The notes beneath the pieces were generated by a model. The model had not been told where the DNA came from. It was given only the letters and a program-made list of their open reading frames with translations, and searched no databases. A stretch of DNA of 64,000 nucleotides from Sulfitobacter sp. W027 (GTDB lineage Bacteria > Pseudomonadota > Alphaproteobacteria > Rhodobacterales > Rhodobacteraceae): contig NZ_CP083568.1 in assembly GCF_025143985.1 (NCBI RefSeq), positions 1-64,000 of the forward strand, read 5' to 3'. Position numbers and translations under genes: made by a program. Of this stretch, positions 47,201 to 55,059 are shown piece after piece (positions within the stretch are counted from its first letter, which is position 1; every line of letters starts with the position of its first letter).

Positions 47201-48180
47201 TGGCAAAGTACACCACCGAATTGGAGAAAATGGGGGTCGAGGTGATCACCGCGCCTTTCTACGTTAGCATAAATGAATTCTTAGATGCCCGCGGCGCAGA
47301 ATTCGATGCTTTCTACATCACCCGCTACCATGTGGTGAACGATACGGCTCCCAAGATCCGCGCGGTCAATCCGCAGGCGCGCATCATCATGAACAATGCC
47401 GATTTACACTACCTCCGATTGCTGCGCCGCGCGATCGCGGAGAAGGACGAGACCCAAAAAGAAGCCGCACGTCAGGTCCGGGAAGAAGAATTCGCCGCGA
47501 TGCGTAGCGTTGATGTGATGCTGTCCTATAACGACCGTGAACAAGCGGTGATTGAGGCCCAGTCCGAAGGGGACGTTAACGTGATGACCTGCCCTTGGGT
47601 ACTGGAATGTCCTGAGACCGTGCCTCCGCGCGCCGGGCGCGAAGGCGTGTCTTTCCTTGGGGGGTTCCAACACCAGCCCAATGTTGAGGGCGTACAGTGG
47701 TTCGCCCGGAACGTCATGGACCGGCTGGAGCAAAAAGGCTCCAACCTGGTGCTGACGCTTTATGGCTCGCGCATGAAGGACGATGTCAAAAGCCTCGCTA
47801 GCCCACTAGTCAAACCCGTGGGCTTCATCGAAGACCTATCGGATGCCTATGACCGACATCTGATCTTTGTCGCTCCCCTGCTGTCGGGTGCCGGGATCAA
47901 GGGCAAGGTGCTTAGCGCGCTCGCCAGCGGCATTCCTTGCATCCTTAGCCCCGTGGCGGCTGAGGGTATCGGGTTGCGCGACGGCCGCGACTGTCTGATT
48001 GCGGACAAGCCCGAAGACTGGATTGCAGCGCTGGAACGGCTGAGCGCAGATGAAACCCTGTGGCAGACCCTGTCCGACAATGGCCATGACCTCGCCTGCA
48101 CGAAGTTCTCCTTTGAGAACGGCCGTAAGCTGATGCGCGCAGCCTTCGAAAGCGCAGATCTGTTCGGCCAGTTCGACTGA
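44236..48180 (+). CDS. 1314-residue multi-domain glycosyltransferase (GT-A-like, beta region, GT2, GT4)
   Basis: Four parts can be seen. Residues 1-250 look like a divergent GT-A domain (HAVIISWEGYGEKARDIAQ, IMLQVHADAHSEDWAAL). Residues 250-660 form a beta-rich region without a clear family. Residues 680-900 are a full GT2 domain (VSVVIPAHNKVNVTYACL, LVDDASTDET, LLNNDTEPTTGWLD, YFEDTDFAFKVRDAG). Residues about 940-1310 are a GT4 domain (DQSAGSYAAVQEIKLVQSLG, VSFLGGFQHQPNVEG, SGAGIKGKVLSALASGIPC). It probably adds two or more sugars of the repeat unit. It is the second giant glycosyltransferase of the plasmid. Confidence 0.85.
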   Translation: MPLLLHAVIISWEGYGEKARDIAQALEGSVDRLTVIYSNKDNRPETGPGTWVQVPQSWYYGAKFRAALDMIGADEIMLQVHADAHSEDWAALALRCAACFDARDDLGIWTPDITWTPWPSEVVGRGVISGTTLLRVAQTDGIVWALHPALYPALRALDYSGNNLGWGIDWVALYDSMQKERLVVRDLSQAVSHPRSRGYHNAEAAQHMKNFLGQLPASDQREIMRLHADLETRKNAMVPDYHVSIAPFDHALIPSETAFMPSFFSASHSAAKIAEVFVVGGNVYVKAAGKNIEADLAIDVGGRQFPLKQMEDKPPLSHITQNFPLVAQKSTTTYQQLDDLGEWQMDGWHTLRVIPDFKSRTQKIDLGGELVIEPQDGPRVFLANLAQHRAKGDLIVRLRNGDGHVLHELRCSFGSGHVGGTDPDLYQPVELPLPQSDRTLHLSLHLDSRDSAATTQDAPAVFFIARPRLRAAGTTGMSALVANATHAETPVPGARWYRATIDTVSQGRGTEIALASGKERHTLMSLQPLSLSLRNDWGHVLDFNSDQTLPATVWLNGAPGFAIHLKQGHNSLRFPAEYLTGQHTLLDIRDASGSVSLWRNWFLPRRQTTTLDTLIAETKGPYPSDLFPQSPQRFSALRNHLADGTDPELLPQLSIAIEALEAGHENLKRKPLVFPQVEAPDVSVVIPAHNKVNVTYACLAALLLAWNKASFEVILVDDASTDETAEIENLVSGITVIHNEEAQRFIRACNAGAARARGKYVVLLNNDTEPTTGWLDALIDAFHRFPNVGLVGSKLLYPDGTLQDAGGIIWNSGDPWNYGNRQNPHDPRFSYARQADYLSGAAMMTTKTIWDEVDGLSSYLEPMYFEDTDFAFKVRDAGYTTWYVPSSVVYHYEGMTSGTDTSKGYKRYQEVNRPKFKRKWARAFSNFSKTGTAPDLEKDRGIIGRVLFVDSTTPMPDQSAGSYAAVQEIKLVQSLGYKVTFIAENVAYMAKYTTELEKMGVEVITAPFYVSINEFLDARGAEFDAFYITRYHVVNDTAPKIRAVNPQARIIMNNADLHYLRLLRRAIAEKDETQKEAARQVREEEFAAMRSVDVMLSYNDREQAVIEAQSEGDVNVMTCPWVLECPETVPPRAGREGVSFLGGFQHQPNVEGVQWFARNVMDRLEQKGSNLVLTLYGSRMKDDVKSLASPLVKPVGFIEDLSDAYDRHLIFVAPLLSGAGIKGKVLSALASGIPCILSPVAAEGIGLRDGRDCLIADKPEDWIAALERLSADETLWQTLSDNGHDLACTKFSFENGRKLMRAAFESADLFGQFD

Positions 48181-48268
48181 CACGCGCCCCACCGGCGCGG
48201 CCTGAAGGCTGCGGAAATTGCAGCCCCCTGGGCAAGAATGCTTTCGTAGCAGTGTATAAACTGACAAA

Positions 48269-49075
48269 ATGCCTTTCTTTAATGGCATCCATAAAACCAC
48301 CATATCGATCCCGAGCCGATGGCCTGCCAGGTCGACCAAAACAAAGGGCGCTCCTCTCGTGTCATCTTCACCTCGTACCGTCCTGCTGCACTACCACCTG
48401 TTCAAGAATGCGGGCACCTCCCTTGACGCGATCTTGAAAGGACATTTTCAAGACCGCTGGCTGACGCAAGAATTCGCCCCCAAGGGCGGCAACAACACAC
48501 CCTTGGTGCAGGACTGGATCCGCGCCACCCCCCAAGGGGTCGCCTATTCCACCCACACCGCCATTGGCCCATTGCCGCAGGTTGACGGCGTAAAAATCAT
48601 ACCGCTGATCCTGCTGCGAGATCCTGTTAAAAGAGTGATCTCCGCCTACAAGTTCGAGCGCCAGCAGCAGGTCGATAACTGGGGGGCAAATCTAGCCAAG
48701 ACTGCGGACCTAGAAGGCTATATCAAAGCCCGCCTTGCTGTTGGCAACGACCGCCAGTGTCGCAATTTCCAGACCAGCCGCCTTGCCTCACTACAAGGCG
48801 GCGATGCTCCGGAACTGGACCGTGCAATCGCCGGGCTGAAGAAGATTCATGCTGAAGGCCTGGTCGGGCTGGTGTCGGATTTCACCGGCTTCATCGACAG
48901 GCTCAATACTCTGGTGCAGAAATTTCACCCCTCGTTCAACGGTGAGGTCGTGCGCTCTAATGTCACCGGCAAAGATAGTGCCCCGGACCCGGAAGTGATC
49001 AAACTGCTCACCCAATCCAACCTCGACGATGCACGGGTGCTGGCCCATGCAGAAACTCTGTTGAACAGGGATTAG
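48269..49075 (+). CDS. Sulfotransferase family protein
   Basis: The 268-residue protein has LLHYHLFKNAGTSLDAILKGHF at about 40-61, the K-AGTS loop of Golgi-type (family 2) sulfotransferases. It also has ILLRDPVKRVISAYKFE at about 115-131, the typical R-P--R--S-Y phosphate-binding motif. It would transfer sulfate from PAPS to a glycan. The first 35 residues are basic and not conserved-looking, so a start further inside is possible. The upstream glycosyltransferase ends 88 bp before it. Confidence 0.83.
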   Translation: MPFFNGIHKTTISIPSRWPARSTKTKGAPLVSSSPRTVLLHYHLFKNAGTSLDAILKGHFQDRWLTQEFAPKGGNNTPLVQDWIRATPQGVAYSTHTAIGPLPQVDGVKIIPLILLRDPVKRVISAYKFERQQQVDNWGANLAKTADLEGYIKARLAVGNDRQCRNFQTSRLASLQGGDAPELDRAIAGLKKIHAEGLVGLVSDFTGFIDRLNTLVQKFHPSFNGEVVRSNVTGKDSAPDPEVIKLLTQSNLDDARVLAHAETLLNRD

Positions 49076-49098
49076 GCTAACGAATTATCTGCAAAAAG

Positions 49099-49134
49099 TG
49101 GGGCGAGCATCTCACGAAAATACAGCTCACCCCA
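49099..49134 (+). terminator. Candidate hairpin terminator after the sulfotransferase
   Basis: TGGGGCGAGC pairs with GCTCACCCCA with one mismatch across a 16-base loop, 24 bp past the stop. No T run follows (AAATTG), so the call is weak. Confidence 0.4.
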
Positions 49135-49211
49135 AATTGCCCGGCTAACCCATAGAGTTAAATAGATGGAAAAATCCTGGTCAAAATAGAACCCGACTGG
49201 AAGACTTTAAA

Positions 49212-50420
49212 ATGAATGAAGAAACTTCACTGAGCTTCAAACCTATTGAGATTTTTCCCCACCGATCCGAACCCTTTTCAAAACAAAAAAACGACTCAAT
49301 ATACCTCTTTGAAGAAATGGAGGCCTATTCGTTCAACGCGTTTGGCAAATTCGGCGTTCCGAACATTCCATACATACTTCACCTCAATAATTGCACCCTC
49401 TATCCTCAGGGGTTCGCTGGGCGAACAGAAGAAGATTCAGGTACCCCATTGCCCCGCCCATGGAAAAAACGCCGTGGGAGACTTCTTGTTAGTGAAAACA
49501 ATGAGTTTTTTCACGACAGTTTCTTCGAAGCATTTCTCGCCACGCCCAAGATTGAGTTTAATGTTTCACGGCAGTGGTTCGCAAAATTGAATACCCCGAC
49601 CGAAGTCATTGATGGTGATTGCGTTCTTTTGGAAAGGGCAACCAAGCATTTTGGCCACATGTTGCTTGAGACGCCTTCAAGACACTGGCCAGATGTTATT
49701 GAAGGCTTGAAGGATGAATATCGAAAGATGCAGTTTGTGGCAGTTAGTACACATTCACTAAATGCGTCTTATGAACATTGGCCTCGGTATTTAAAGGATT
49801 TTTTGAATGCGCTCGAAGTTAACTTTGAGGATATAAAAATTGTTTCCAAGCCTGCAATAATTAGGTCTCTTTTCATCCCTAGCCGAATAACCGTACACGC
49901 ACATCAAGGCGTGAACCATTTATATTTCGATGTTATGCGGCGTGCCTCGGCAAACCTGGCTAAGAACGCCCAATGTGAAAAAGGCTTGCCAAAAAAGGTC
50001 TACTTGACCAGATCTGGGAGCAATGTCTCCAATCGATCTGTACAAAATGAATACCTAATTGAGAATGAGTTTTTGTCACGCGGCTTTGAAATTATCCGCC
50101 CAGAAGAATTGAGCCTAGAGCAACAGGCTATTCTCATTAATCAGGCGACTGAAATTGCAGGTATCTCTGGCTCCCAGCTTCATCTTTCAATGTTCAGGAG
50201 CCACCCCGGATTGAAAGTTTTTCGCATAGCTCCGGATTGGCACAACCCGCCATGGGATCAGCGAGCTGAGAAATTTACCATGGCGAAAGTGACCACATCG
50301 ATAATTAAAACGGAAATGATGAGCAGTGAAAAGCCGCAAACATGGTCGTTGTCCAATACTCATCTATCCAACCTTTCTAAGGATATAGATGAATGGCTTG
50401 CTGGTCCCGCGATAAACTGA
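49212..50420 (+). CDS. GT61-family glycosyltransferase
   Basis: The 402-residue protein shows the C-terminal GT61 (DUF563) pattern KKVYLTRSGSNVSNRSVQNE, then a long helix EFLSRGFEIIRPEELSLEQQ, then EIAGISGSQLHLSMF. An earlier TKHFGHMLLETPSRHWP segment supports the call. The gene is clearly more AT-rich and uses more A/T-ending codons than its neighbours, which suggests separate recent transfer. It lies 28 bp before a WcbI-like gene. Donor sugar unknown. Confidence 0.8.
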   Translation: MNEETSLSFKPIEIFPHRSEPFSKQKNDSIYLFEEMEAYSFNAFGKFGVPNIPYILHLNNCTLYPQGFAGRTEEDSGTPLPRPWKKRRGRLLVSENNEFFHDSFFEAFLATPKIEFNVSRQWFAKLNTPTEVIDGDCVLLERATKHFGHMLLETPSRHWPDVIEGLKDEYRKMQFVAVSTHSLNASYEHWPRYLKDFLNALEVNFEDIKIVSKPAIIRSLFIPSRITVHAHQGVNHLYFDVMRRASANLAKNAQCEKGLPKKVYLTRSGSNVSNRSVQNEYLIENEFLSRGFEIIRPEELSLEQQAILINQATEIAGISGSQLHLSMFRSHPGLKVFRIAPDWHNPPWDQRAEKFTMAKVTTSIIKTEMMSSEKPQTWSLSNTHLSNLSKDIDEWLAGPAIN

Positions 50421-50448
50421 CAAAACCTCCGCAAGAGGGGAATGTCTG

Positions 50449-51354
50449 ATGCAGATACAGGTCATCGCCAACTGTCAGGCCCGCCCGGTCAGCGCACAGA
50501 TAGAACGTGTAGCGCCGGACATGCGTATTCTCAAACCTATTATTCTGCATCTGTCCAAAGCCGAACAGAAGGCCGAACAACTGGCGCAAATCGCACAGGC
50601 TGACGTGATTTTTGCTCAACTAACCCAAGACGGGTTCCAGCCTGCCCATCTGGCCAGCGCCAACCTTAAGGAACGGTTCGGGGATAAGGTGGTGATCTGG
50701 CCGAATATTTTCTACACGGGCCAGCAACCTTATCTGCGCTATTTCACGCACCCCAAGTTGGGCCGTCTGATGGGCCCTCTCGAAGCGCTGCATGACATTC
50801 GCCTCTACCGGAGTTGGAAGCATACAGGTCAGGTCGATCCGAATGCGCTGGACCATTTCGACCCCGCCTTCATCGCCTCCACGCACGCGCTTTCAATCGC
50901 AGAGCTGGAAAAGAAGGAGGCGCGCTGTCATGTGGCGATCTCAGACTTCCTAGCTGCCAATGCAGACAACCAGCGGCTGTTCTTCACTTTCAACCACCCT
51001 TCACAGCTTGTCCTTGCCGAAATGGCGCGGCGCTTGTTGCACAGCATGGGGCTGGATACGGAACCGCAAGACGACCCCTCTCTATCCGAGCCGCTCGCCA
51101 GATATCAGGTGCCTTCCGTCTGGAGCGCAAGTGAGGCTGTTTATCAGGGCGATGCCTATACGGTTGATGCCAACAACACGGTGCTCGGTCTGGGCGGAGC
51201 ACCAAGGCGCTACACACGTGAAGAGCTTTGCTCCAGTTTTCAGAAGATTTACGATGCTAACGACATCTACCAAACATTTAACGGAGTCCGCCTGACACCC
51301 AGCATTCTGGAAGACGTTGAGTTTCTAAGTAAGACGGGCAGTTTAGAGAGTTAA
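50449..51354 (+). CDS. WcbI-like polysaccharide biosynthesis protein (putative acyltransferase)
   Basis: The 301-residue protein starts IQVIANCQARPVSAQIERV. The NCQA motif near residue 8 is the hallmark of WcbI-type proteins from capsule clusters, proposed to be acetyltransferases. A later FFTFNHPSQLVLAEMARRLL segment matches the conserved N-HP motif. It may acylate the polymer. GAGGGGAA precedes the ATG. Function in the family is only partly known. Confidence 0.75.
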   Translation: MQIQVIANCQARPVSAQIERVAPDMRILKPIILHLSKAEQKAEQLAQIAQADVIFAQLTQDGFQPAHLASANLKERFGDKVVIWPNIFYTGQQPYLRYFTHPKLGRLMGPLEALHDIRLYRSWKHTGQVDPNALDHFDPAFIASTHALSIAELEKKEARCHVAISDFLAANADNQRLFFTFNHPSQLVLAEMARRLLHSMGLDTEPQDDPSLSEPLARYQVPSVWSASEAVYQGDAYTVDANNTVLGLGGAPRRYTREELCSSFQKIYDANDIYQTFNGVRLTPSILEDVEFLSKTGSLES

Positions 51355-51403
51355 ACTCAAACGCTTACTGCTGCTCACTAAACGAGCCAAACCGACTACT
51401 ATA

Positions 51404-51661
51404 ATGATAGGTCTTTTTTCAGACTGTTTTGAGCCTGATGAATCGTTTATCCCGATGGTTGTTCGCAGTGGTAATGCACTTCCCCTTGATAAAATTTCCA
51501 ATGATTCACTACGTGCGTTTCAGGGGTACATGCGGCCGCTCAATGACGGGAAATTTGATCTGCTGATGGAAGAGAAGGACTGCCTATTTGGCAGAAAGGT
51601 AGATCACGAGAAGAGCCCGAAAATCAGGAAGTATGTTGAAAAGGTGGTCTCTGGGTACTGA
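51404..51661 (+). pseudogene. C-terminal fragment of a core-2/I-branching-like glycosyltransferase
   Basis: The 85-residue frame reads EPDESFIPMVVRSGNALPL, then KISNDSLRAF, and ends LLMEEKDCLFGRKVDHEKS. The P-DE-F motif, the N-DSLR segment and the final LFGRK resemble the last third of GT14-like branching N-acetylglucosaminyltransferases, which are normally more than 250 residues. No upstream part and no ribosome-binding site is present. It is probably the remnant of a deleted gene. Confidence 0.5.
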
Positions 51662-51718
51662 AATCCGGTTCCACGAAAGTACCACATTGGCTTCGCTCTG
51701 GAAAATGCCCCCACCACC

Positions 51719-51749
51719 GGGCCGTCTGCATGCATCACACAGACGGCCC
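51719..51749. terminator. Hairpin between convergent ends
   Basis: GGGCCGTCTG pairs perfectly with CAGACGGCCC across an 11-base loop, between the glycosyltransferase fragment (+) and the CAP-RTX gene (-). No T run is present on either side. Confidence 0.5.
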
Positions 51750-51773
51750 CGCGTATCTATTTTCGGCTTGAGT

Positions 51774-53372
51774 CTAGAACAGCTCAATCTCGATCAGATC
51801 GTTCACTCCGTTGAGCACTAGAACCTCTCCGCCGTCGAACTCCAAAGTGGTGTTGCCGTCCGTAACTCTGCCAAAGGTCGAGACGACCTGCTGCGTGTTC
51901 AGTTGGCCGTGGGTGGCGCTCCACAAGTCTTCGTCGAGACGCAGGACATCGCCATCGTCAAAATCAGAGATTTCGTCACGCCCGCTCCGCACCGCAAATA
52001 CGAAGGTGTCGTCGCCTGTCCCTCCAGTAAGCAGGTCATTGCCCGCCCCCCCTTCAAGCGTATCGTCACCAGCCCCACCTCTGAGGGTATCGCGTCCCCA
52101 GCTGCCCATGAGACTGTCATTGCCCGCATCTCCCGAGATGCGGTCGTCGCCGCCGCCACCGTAGAGGCTGTCATTGTGCAAGCCTCCATCTATCTTGTCG
52201 TGGCCGTCTCCACCCCAGATCAGGTCGTTGCCATTCGCCCCCCAGATGACATCGTTGCCGTCGCCGCCTCCCACGGTATCGCTCCAACCGCCCGCGTAGA
52301 TCGTGTCATCGCCCGACCCGGCCCAAATCTTGTCGAAACCGTCCATGCCGCCCAGTACGTCATCTCCCGCACCGCCAAGAAGCAGATCATTGCCGGTCCC
52401 TGCCCAGATCCGGTCTGCATCATTGCCGCCATCAAGTGTGTCATGCCCCTGCCCGCCATCGATGGTATCATGCCCATCATTACCCCAGATCCGGTCATCT
52501 CCGCGATTTCCCCAGATAGCATCATTACCGTTGCCACCACCGACGACATCACTCCCGTTGCCGGCATATATGGTATCGTTGCCCGACCCAGCCCAGATCG
52601 TGTCGGTGCCGTCCATGCCACCAATCACATCATCGCCAGCACCGCCCAGAACCCGGTCGTTGCCGGCGCTGGCCCAGATCCGGTCGGCATCACTACCGCC
52701 ATGCAGATAATCGTTCCCCTCTCCCCCGTTCAGAGTGTCGTTTCCATCCCCCCCATGGAGGGTGTCATCTCCCGCGCCCCCGTTGAGAACCTCATCGTCC
52801 GCGCCCCCGGTGAGGACCGCGCCTGCGACAACATCCCCGCTGTCCTCGGGGCCGGACGGGACGGTGTCAGCCTCTGGAGTTCCCCTATCCCCGTTCAAAT
52901 CGTCCAAATCGACGTGGCCCTCAGTGCTGCCGAAGTTCTGGGTCGCGACAACCGAAAGGGCCGTCGCACCAGAGCTGTAGGTAAAGGAACCGATGTCGAT
53001 CCCAATCCCGATGTAATCCAGATCGGGGCTAAGAATATTGGCCCGGTGACCGGGACTCTCCATCAACAGCCTGTGCAGGTTTGCAACATCGTCGCGATAG
53101 CCTTCTTCGCCCCGCTCTGACTGGATGGCGAGGTTTTCCGCGGTGCGCCAGCTGCCCGACAGATCGAAGTCCGCAGCCCGAATGCGTTGTGTCGGAGACG
53201 TGTCATCAACGCCCGTATGGGAAAACACATTGTTCTCCAGCATCCATTCCGAATGATCATCCGCAGATTGGTTGAGGTTCGTTTCAAGCTCAAAGAGGTC
53301 CAGATTGAGTGCAGATCGTTCTTGGTTGACGAGTTCCAGCATGTAGAGTTCTAAATCGGTAGCATAGACCAT
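51774..53372 (-). CDS. CAP-domain protein with long RTX repeat region
   Basis: The intact 532-residue gene spans the unit boundary at 52925/52926. Residues 1-155 are a CAP domain (NQERSALNLDLFELE, HSEWMLENNVFSHTG, ENLAIQSE, ESPGHRANIL). A short acidic linker leads to a long run of RTX nonapeptides (about 185-475), many with the variant D-IW-G-GND. The end is DTFVFAVRSGRDEISDFDDGDVLRL and a hydrophobic/acidic tail, LIEIELF, a type I export signal. There is no cysteine and no signal peptide. The start at 53372 (MVYATDLELYM) aligns with its paralogue at 33658. An ATG at 53423 adds 17 basic residues. It is the full-length version of the truncated gene at 2718. Confidence 0.9.
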   Translation of the reverse strand: MVYATDLELYMLELVNQERSALNLDLFELETNLNQSADDHSEWMLENNVFSHTGVDDTSPTQRIRAADFDLSGSWRTAENLAIQSERGEEGYRDDVANLHRLLMESPGHRANILSPDLDYIGIGIDIGSFTYSSGATALSVVATQNFGSTEGHVDLDDLNGDRGTPEADTVPSGPEDSGDVVAGAVLTGGADDEVLNGGAGDDTLHGGDGNDTLNGGEGNDYLHGGSDADRIWASAGNDRVLGGAGDDVIGGMDGTDTIWAGSGNDTIYAGNGSDVVGGGNGNDAIWGNRGDDRIWGNDGHDTIDGGQGHDTLDGGNDADRIWAGTGNDLLLGGAGDDVLGGMDGFDKIWAGSGDDTIYAGGWSDTVGGGDGNDVIWGANGNDLIWGGDGHDKIDGGLHNDSLYGGGGDDRISGDAGNDSLMGSWGRDTLRGGAGDDTLEGGAGNDLLTGGTGDDTFVFAVRSGRDEISDFDDGDVLRLDEDLWSATHGQLNTQQVVSTFGRVTDGNTTLEFDGGEVLVLNGVNDLIEIELF

Positions 53373-53568
53373 GGGCCGTCTTTTCCTTTTACATGGGCGC
53401 CGGAAAAGAAAACTCCGGAACACGAAAGCTGTTGGGGAACCTATTGGTTGATTGGGTCGCGATTACGGCCTGCGTGAGGAAATAGAAAGACGTCGCCGCA
53501 AGCGGTCCACACCCGGCGCGGAAATCTGCCACCTTCAGTTAAATTGGCAGTTTTAACTTAAGAATATC

Positions 53569-54588
53569 TTACCCCCCGGTTGTGTTCTTTGTCTGTGTCC
53601 GGACCCAGCCCAGGAACGCCAGGTCCGCATTGCGCAAGACGGCCTGCCCGTTGCGGTCCCAATAGCTGTGCCAATCGGCTTCCAGCGCGTAGACATCTAC
53701 ACCAGGCATCAATGCGCGTGCGGCCTCTAGCGCATCCACGCTCAGCTGCGGCGCACTGCCATGCTCTAGCACCACGGGACGGCGTGAGAAGACCATCAGA
53801 TCACCGGGTTCTTCGAGCATGTCATAATCAGGGAGATGAGCCGCGCTGGCCATCTTGCGCAGAGCCGCGCGGAACACCCGCAGAGGGGCCGCAGATCCGG
53901 ACTTCTTATGCAGCGTTGTGACACTTACCCGCCATTCGCGCTGTCGGCCACAATGCTTGCGTGCCAACTCATAGATGCGCCGCTCCAAGGGCTTGCGCAG
54001 GCGAAAATAGTCCCGGCTCAACGTCAGCACGGACTTGGTCTGCACAGCACGGAACAACCATTCGCTCAGTGTGACGCCGACAGAGATCATCCGCCCGCCC
54101 CGCGCACGGCGCTTGATCTCCCAGGATTCGATAAGGCCTAAACCCTGTGTCGTCTCAATCCCGCCAGTGGCCATATTCGTAGTGATGCGTGTCCCCGCCA
54201 GACGCTCGAACGCATCCTTCAGACGGGCATAGGCATCCCCGGATGTATCGCGGTTGGTCGCTACCAGCAGGTCGTGTGCTTTAAGAGTAATGTGGCGCGA
54301 AATTTTACGTCCTGCATTCACTGCCGCCATCAACTGACTGATGCAGAAAATGAGAATGTCCTTGTCATGGATTGTTGCCCGCCCTTTGACCGAGGGGATC
54401 ACCTCGATGGTGGTCCCACCATGCGCATAGGACAAAATGCGTTTGTCGGGCCGGGTCGAAAGGGAGAAAATCGGATGCTCCATCGTGCCCAAGTCATCTT
54501 TGGGCGCTGCATCAAATACATCGCAGACGAAAAAATCTGCCGTAGGATGTCGGTCCGGCGACAAGCTGGATACAGGAATATCGGTCAT
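53569..54588 (-). CDS. repA: RepA, second copy
   Basis: Identical in translation to 3388-4407. A duplicated initiator gene in the same direction fits head-to-tail tandem plasmid copies. Start ATG 54588 chosen as in the first copy. Confidence 0.9.
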   Translation of the reverse strand: MTDIPVSSLSPDRHPTADFFVCDVFDAAPKDDLGTMEHPIFSLSTRPDKRILSYAHGGTTIEVIPSVKGRATIHDKDILIFCISQLMAAVNAGRKISRHITLKAHDLLVATNRDTSGDAYARLKDAFERLAGTRITTNMATGGIETTQGLGLIESWEIKRRARGGRMISVGVTLSEWLFRAVQTKSVLTLSRDYFRLRKPLERRIYELARKHCGRQREWRVSVTTLHKKSGSAAPLRVFRAALRKMASAAHLPDYDMLEEPGDLMVFSRRPVVLEHGSAPQLSVDALEAARALMPGVDVYALEADWHSYWDRNGQAVLRNADLAFLGWVRTQTKNTTGG

Positions 54589-54695
54589 GGCTGTCACCCT
54601 GCCTGCAGGTGCGCTGTCGCACCTTGTGTCACTGCTCGCCCGAGGTTGCGGATCATGTCGCCCGCATATCACTCAGATTATACTGCCCCGATTCT

Positions 54696-54821
54696 TTCGG
54701 GGTTTCAGTGACACCTAACCTAAAGTCATAGATACCCCCCCGTCCAGAACTGCTATCGGGGGACCAGAGTCATCTTTTCGGGGGATCAGAGTCACCGTAT
54801 CGGGGGTTCAGAGTCGGAGAG
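54696..54821. repeat. Origin iterons, second copy
   Basis: Same three 22-bp-spaced iterons and diverged outlier as at 4515-4640, followed by the same AT-rich stretch. No gene lies in the roughly 470 bp between the repA and parA starts. Confidence 0.85.
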
Positions 54822-55059
54822 CTTGGAAAAACCGGGGCTTACCCTTTGGTTTTAAACATTTAAACGAAGGTAGAATGTCCCTGTAACTGTATTATAACCA
54901 AATATAACTGAAAAAATTTCCAAATTGCCTCAAATATGTCCCATCCTACAGACTGATACCGCCTTATTTTCTCAGAAAACTCTGACGATGTAGCATCTTT
55001 AGTTTCATGTTCGCTCTTTTATGGTACGGTACCGGAAACGACGCACATTAGGAGCATTC

